Assembly: GCA_016647705.1 (NCBI GenBank)
Contig: CM028329.1
Location: 54,515,231 to 54,579,230 of the forward strand
DNA length: 64,000 bases
Direction of reading: 5' to 3'
From: Eucommia ulmoides
Lineage: Eukaryota > Streptophyta > Magnoliopsida > Garryales > Eucommiaceae
Part shown: in pieces, positions 59,086 through 64,000 of the stretch
Layout: each line of letters starts with the position of its first letter
Numbering within the stretch: position 1 is the first letter of the stretch
Position numbers and translations under genes: made by a program
Notes under the pieces: model-generated
What the model was told of the DNA's origin: nothing
Database searches by the model: none
What the model saw: the letters and a program-made list of their open reading frames with translations, nothing else

Positions 59086-59876
59086 ATGGATGATGTTTTT
59101 TGTGTATCCTCTTTTGATGGTGATAAATTTGTAGATGATAATGTTATTTATAATTTTTTTGGAATTAGTGGTGGTGGTGAAGATGATGATAATGAAAATG
59201 TCTATATTTTCATGGAAAAATTACTTTCTCTCACACTGCTTTTTGCTACAGAAAACTTGATTTTAAAAAGAAAATTTGATTTTTTTGAAAATGGAGAAAA
59301 AAGTGTTCAAAAATCTAACTTGCATTTGGATGACTATTGTGGATCAAAAGAGTTTTTGGATGTTATTTTGGAAATTAATAATTTTCTCTCTAAAGTGAAT
59401 TCTCTTGAAAATGAAAATAGAGTTTTAAAAAATAATTTTGACAAGATTTCCAAGCAAATGTCAGATCTTGAATAAAAAATCGATTTATTTAAGAAAATCT
59501 TTTGAAAAATCAAAATCCAACTTCAAGTCTATTTCAAGAGCTTCTGAAAATGTTTTCATTATCTTTTGAAATAATCTATGGAAGTGGATATATTTTTTCG
59601 TCTCATCCTTCATCACTAACTAATGATTGTAATGTTGCTATTTTTAAAAATTATTCATACTTTACATCTCGTGCTTTCTATAATAAACAATCGAAATTGA
59701 GATGTTATTATTGTAATAGGGTTGTACTTTTTAAAGTATCATGTCCGTTTAGGAATCCTAAGTTTATTTCTAATAAGAATAGATCCAAAATTAAATGGAT
59801 ACCAAAGAGAGATATTGAAATGTCTTTTGCAAATTTACATAATGTCGGGACTAGACCGGAAGGAACAAACAAATAA
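59086..59876 (+). mobile_element. Gag-like region of the copia element
   Basis: Starts MDDVFCVSSFDGDKF, followed by an acidic stretch (GGGEDDDNENV), a coiled coil (SKVNSLENENRVLKNNF), and a CxxC-containing zinc-knuckle-like region with CPFRNPKF and KIKWIPKRD. This order is usual for copia gag with coiled coil and zinc knuckle. It is a fossil and is broken. Confidence 0.6.
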
Positions 59877-60431
59877 GTTATATCAAAACCAAGACAAGAA
59901 GTCACCAAGGATCCACAAGCAATGCGTGCAAAGCAAAAAGATTTACCAAAACCAAGATGTGAAGTTACAAAGAATCCATAAGAGACATGTGCAAATAGAA
60001 AAAAAATGTATCAAAACCAAGATGTAATATCACCAGGAAGCCACAAGAGACACGTGCATAGGGAACCATTAGTGAATCAAATGACAAAAATCAAAGACTT
60101 AGAGGATATAAATAGGTCAAGAGAAATTGTGCACCCAAACCAATCATTAGTACAAATGAGGTAAAAAGTAAAGTCGTCACTAAGGATATAAAAGGTACTC
60201 CTAACCCTTTACAATTTAAATTCATTAAATTTGTCAAAGAAGGAGGTGTTCGACTTGCTAAATAGGTAAGTTGGTACTGGTTTCTAAGATTTATACCAAA
60301 TGATGTGTTTGATTATTGTCTTAGAAATAGTGCATGGTGATTTTGAGAATCACATTTAGTTAATGGGTATTAACATATATATTTATGTGCTTATATCAAG
60401 TAGTGATCATATGTTTAGTTTTAAAACAGGT

Positions 60432-62217
60432 TATGTGAAGTCTCTGAATTGATCGGTCAATTGATGGCTAATAGTGGAACTTTCTGTATCGATCGGTCAA
60501 CCGACCATCGATGATCAGTCAACCGACCAGGGCTAATCGATCGATCAGCCGATTGTCGTTTGAGATTGGCTTAGCTAGCATCCTGCATTCATTGGTCGAC
60601 CAATGGGCAGAGGTCGGTTAACCAACTGGGCTATTTCAGATTTTGAGGATCTTCGAGATTTGATCAAAATTAACCGTTATCTAGTTATTATTTGCTTACT
60701 TGATTGAGATATCTTAAGGATTTGGATATATTGAAGATATGTTACTCCTATTTGGATATCCCTATAGATATGATACATTAAATTAAAGTGTTTCTTAATT
60801 TACTTTATTTAATACTTTCGATTTTTACAATTTGAGATTGAGAAATAATTTGGGAACTAAATTTAATATTTTAAAAGTCATATTTAAGTCAAATATATCA
60901 TGAATAAAAGGTAATGATATATGAGATCTATAGGTGCCATTTAGAGACCTATCATTTGAAAACTAGCCGTTGGAGGTCTTGTTCTAATTCCTTATATATA
61001 AACCTACGAATTGTAAATATTTTTCATCCCAATAAATCAAGAGCTAAGTATTCCTGAGCTTTCTAAGAGTTGTTATTCTGATAATATTTTGAAAGATCAA
61101 TTGTGCGATAAGTTCTTGAGTTAAAGTATTGATTGTGTTGGCATCACAAATTTGAGTTATCTAGTGTTTCAATCTATAATCCTTCAATGTTATCCTGGTG
61201 AGATCTTTCCAAACTAGTAATCTTTATTGCTTATTCATTTTTTTATATTTGTTTGGTTGATAAGATCTTGATAAAATCGTTTTTTAACTTTAAAGAGTAT
61301 AAAAATTCTTTTAAAATGATTTTTATATTAATCTAATCATGTGCTCAATTTTGTATTATTTGCTTATTTTATAATTAGATTTTGAATTTCACACGTAAAT
61401 TCTATCACTAGTAATTTCAGGACATTAAATGAGTTTAATTGATTTGAGGTGGTAGAAATTCCGAGTGAGAAGAAACTTATTGATTCTTGTAATTGGTGAG
61501 TTTGTGTAGTTAAATACTATTGAGAGTATCTAGTCATGGATAGCTTGAGTTTCAATCTTTTCCGGAAAAAAGATTGAGATTTGATCTTTACCTAAAGTAC
61601 AAAAATGTTAGATTATTTTTTTCTCTTGAAAAGAATTATGTTTGATTCTTCCTGATTAAAATTATTTGCAGTGATTTGTAAAGTTTTCATCTTTACTTGG
61701 AAAAAAGATACTTAAAGTGTTTTTGGCGAGATTTGATTCTTAACCTAAGGTATAAAAAAAAATTAAGTTTGATCATTAGCTTGTGAAAAAATTAGGTTAG
61801 TCTTTAATCTGGTAAAAATATAAGATTCTTCCGTAGTCTGGAAAAAAGATAATTGTAAAGATTGATTCTAAGTCTGCTAAAAGAATCGATGTCAGAGTTT
61901 GGTTCCTACTTGTTAAAATAATCTTCAGTCTAGCCGGTATGAATCTCCGTAGGGCTCGAAGGATTGGATTATCCAAGAGTAACTTGGTGAACTAGGATAT
62001 ATCCTTGTGTATTGCATTGATTTACATTATTTATATTTTTGTTATTTTAGTGTGAACCTAAAATTAATAACACTTATCAGTTACGTTATAAAGATAAATA
62101 ATTGATTTATGATTAAATTAATTATTTGATTATTTAAGTGTTGAATGGTAAAAAATTTATTTCAATTTTTATAACTATCTAATTCATCCCCCTCTAGGGT
62201 AGATCACTTGGTCAACA
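60432..62217 (+). mobile_element. 3' LTR region of the copia element
   Basis: Aligns with 57653-59015 of the 5' LTR and with the solo LTR at 8807-10737. It includes the GTCGACC motif cluster (60440-60620), a TATATAAACC promoter-like stretch near 61000, and the AATTCATCCCCCTCTAGGG end. Confidence 0.78.
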
Positions 62218-62222
62218 GTGTG

Positions 62223-62516
62223 GAAAGTTTTCAGATCTGGAAATCTAGATCTAAGAGAGAGAGAGAAGAAGAAGATCCGATGAGACAGGATGACAGTGAT
62301 GGAAGAACATCTAGTGAGAAGTGAAGGTGAAATCATCGGCGAGACGAAGCAGCGACGATCGATATGAACGGCGGCGAGGGCAAGAGGTGATCTGACGATA
62401 GCGAGGGCTAGATGACGACGAATGCGTCTGAATGATTGTAAGAGTAGATGAAGATCTGGACGACGGTAATGGACAGACGACGGCGAAATAGGGGCTGGAA
62501 CGGCTCTGAACAACTC

Positions 62517-62577
<61 letters not shown>

Positions 62578-62635
62578 AGAGAGACGCTAATCGGCTAAGA
62601 AGTGATGAGATTAGGGTTTCTTCAATTCAATTCAC

Positions 62636-62640
<5 letters not shown>
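62223..62640. other. Purine- and repeat-rich stretch, no gene
   Basis: Follows the copia target duplication. Contains GAGAGAGAGA and GACGACG-type runs and a (GT)n/(GA)n block. The 109-residue minus-strand frame (62513-62184) is arginine- and serine-rich, runs into the LTR, and is not supported as a gene. Confidence 0.5.
62517..62579. repeat. Compound (GT)n(GA)n microsatellite
   Basis: About 20 GT units, interrupted by two TATG phrases, followed by eight GA units. Confidence 0.93.

Positions 62641-62667
<27 letters not shown>
62640..62667. repeat. (TA)n microsatellite
   Basis: About 14 uninterrupted TA units. Confidence 0.93.
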
Positions 62668-62670
<3 letters not shown>

Positions 62671-62829
62671 AGTATAAATGTCTCTTTGTTAAATTGGTTA
62701 ACGGTCAATGACTAAATAATAACAATATTTCACATAAAAGATTACATTATAACATAACTGTTTAAAAAGAATTTTTTTTTACTAAAGTAACTCTTGAATA
62801 AGGGTTAAACAATAAAACTTCAAAAAATT

Positions 62830-63980
62830 ATGGATATTAAATTTAAGAAAATTATAGAAATAATATATTGATAGTAAACTTACTAATACTAATGAAATAT
62901 TAAATTTACGAAAATTAAATTAAAAAATAATATAAAGAGAAAATAATATACAAAAATTATGAACACTAAATTGATGAAAATTAGAAAGATAATGGGTGGA
63001 CATTAAACTAATAATACTGAAACATTAGTTTATAATAATAGAATTAAATAAATAATACATTCATTAGTTTCAATTTTTTTCTTACAGCCTTCGGGTCCTA
63101 CACTATAAATCATCTCATACTACCTAGATGATTGACAAAAAAATTGACAGAAAGATGCTAATCAATTAATTTTCATCGATCTGATATAAAAACTAAAAAA
63201 TATATATAAAAAATTATTGATATTTTTTTATTGTTTAAAAAAATACTTAAAACTTATTTTTTATTTTGTTTTTACTATTAAAAACAGTTTCTTTTTTAAG
63301 TTCAAAACAAATGTGAGTTCAATATTTTATTAACAGATTTTTGATGATTTCAATAATATAGAAACTAGTGTACTTTATCTATATAAAATTTTGAATTGGA
63401 TTGAGTTATCTAATAATCAGTCAAAATACGAGTTTTCACGTAACTATTGCTCCTTAAAACAAGGAATATTTATAACGTTCCAAAAAAATAAATTAATAAA
63501 ACATTTAAATCAAATTTTAACTTCATTAAAAGATTTTGTGGTCTAAATACTTTACATTTTTATTTGAATTTGTGCGTTAAAATCCCATAAAATAGGAGCC
63601 TAGAATATTTTATTAAATTATATAAATATGGAGTATAGAATATTGGGTTAATTAAAGTTGTGGTTTGTATATCGCCACTTAACCCTCTGTAATTAGGTTT
63701 TGTTGCACTTTACCACTTGATGTAGGCATAATCACAGGGAGCAAAGTGCTTACGAGAGGGGTAAAGTAAAACAAATGTCTAATCATAGGAGGGTAAGTGA
63801 TGACGTTCAAACTATAGGAGAATAAAGTGCAAATGAGTCAATCCATAGGGATAAAGTTTAATTAACCCCAGAATATTTCATTACATTATACGAATTGAAT
63901 TACATATAATTGAAATAATAATTCAATTATTTAATATATTAGTTTAATTTTGACTCTCCCAAAAAACACTAGTACATATT
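62830..63980 (-). repeat. Dispersed repeat R1 with tandem-array units, inverted right copy
   Basis: Read on the minus strand it aligns with 6395-7350, starting at CTAGTGTTTTTTGGGAGAGT, passing TCAATCATCTAGGTA and ending in one to two units of the AT-rich array (62830-63010). It is interrupted by a small MITE at 63645-63869. The last ~20 bases of the window (from TTAATAGGGTTAATAGC) no longer match R1 and may begin another insertion. Confidence 0.78.
63645..63869. mobile_element. 225-bp hAT-type MITE in R1
   Basis: Termini GGGTTAATTAAAGTTGTGG on the left and ATAAAGTTTAATTAACCCC on the right are inverted repeats, flanked by the exact 8-bp duplication AGAATATT (63637-63644 and 63870-63877). The left R1 copy has the empty site near 6515-6525, confirming an insertion. 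Confidence 0.85.
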
Positions 63981-64000
63981 TTAATAGGGTTAATAGCACT

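Larger units (their letters stand above)
57094..62217 (+). mobile_element. Decayed Ty1-copia (Sirevirus-like) retrotransposon with GTGTG target duplication
   Basis: Begins TGTTGATCCC and ends GGTCAACA, flanked by GTGTG at 57089-57093 and 62218-62222. 5' LTR 57094-59015; 3' LTR region about 60432-62217. A primer-site-like stretch TTAGCATCAGAGTTGG follows the 5' LTR. The internal region (about 1.4 kb) holds only gag-like sequence and no recognisable protease, integrase or reverse transcriptase, so this copy could not have moved by itself. Over a 260-base stretch the LTRs differ at roughly one position in eight or nine, suggesting an insertion several million years old. It is broken in several places. 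Same family as the solo LTR at 8807-10737. Confidence 0.82.

Noticed and set aside
62184-62513. 109-residue arginine/serine-rich frame
   Set aside because: It runs across the copia LTR end and target duplication into purine-rich low-complexity DNA.

Overview
This 64 kb window is nuclear DNA of a flowering plant, probably a dicot. It is AT-rich and holds one recognisable host gene family: plant sugar transport proteins (STP, hexose/H+ symporters of the major facilitator superfamily), with canonical GT-AG introns. Almost everything else is plant transposable elements, many inserted into one another. I found no tRNA or rRNA gene, no CRISPR array and no prokaryotic feature.

Left end (1-6.2 kb): two head-to-tail STP copies on the minus strand. 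Copy A (1-1667, cut by the window edge) is a gene fragment. Copy B (2636-6036) keeps all five exons in phase (515 codons plus stop) and has a TATA box, but the last codon of exon 4 is TAG and a conserved loop is shortened. A third copy, C (54.2-55.3 kb), is a 3' fragment on a segmental duplication of B's 3' half and flank (about 1737-3790 against 53300-55300).

6.4-25 kb: a dispersed AT-rich repeat (called R1 here) with a tandem array, the 3' tail of an RTE-type LINE, a 1.9 kb copia solo LTR, and a decayed Ty1-copia element (about 11.1-20.9 kb). The 5' LTR of that copia element is split by a second LTR and a CACTA element, and its RNase H region carries a hAT-type MITE. Then come a fold-back MITE and a DNA-transposon-like block with a decayed Ulp1 (C48 protease) gene and many copies of a 16-bp palindrome.

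25-35.2 kb: a decayed Athila/Tat-like Ty3-gypsy element on the minus strand, with a 1.6 kb 5' LTR, a tRNA-Asp-type primer site and a gag-like region. Inside it lies a roughly 5.7 kb block carrying another Ulp1 exon.

35-57 kb: a MITE holding a solo LTR with a clean target duplication; a complete CACTA element (42096-45733, 3-bp target duplication) whose right end and flank were copied as an identical 324-bp inverted repeat; a three-copy 337-bp tandem repeat; a Mutator-like MITE with a 9-bp target duplication; STP copy C; and short tandem repeats.

57-64 kb: a decayed copia element with two LTRs and a GTGTG target duplication, a microsatellite-rich stretch, and an inverted copy of R1 holding a small MITE with an 8-bp target duplication. 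The inverted R1 copies bracket about 55 kb.

I see no new multi-gene system. The observations most worth following are the perfect palindrome at the CACTA end, the TAG at the exon 4 splice junction of STP copy B, the Ulp1-bearing blocks, and the clusters of short GC palindromes in two LTR families. All alignments were made by eye.
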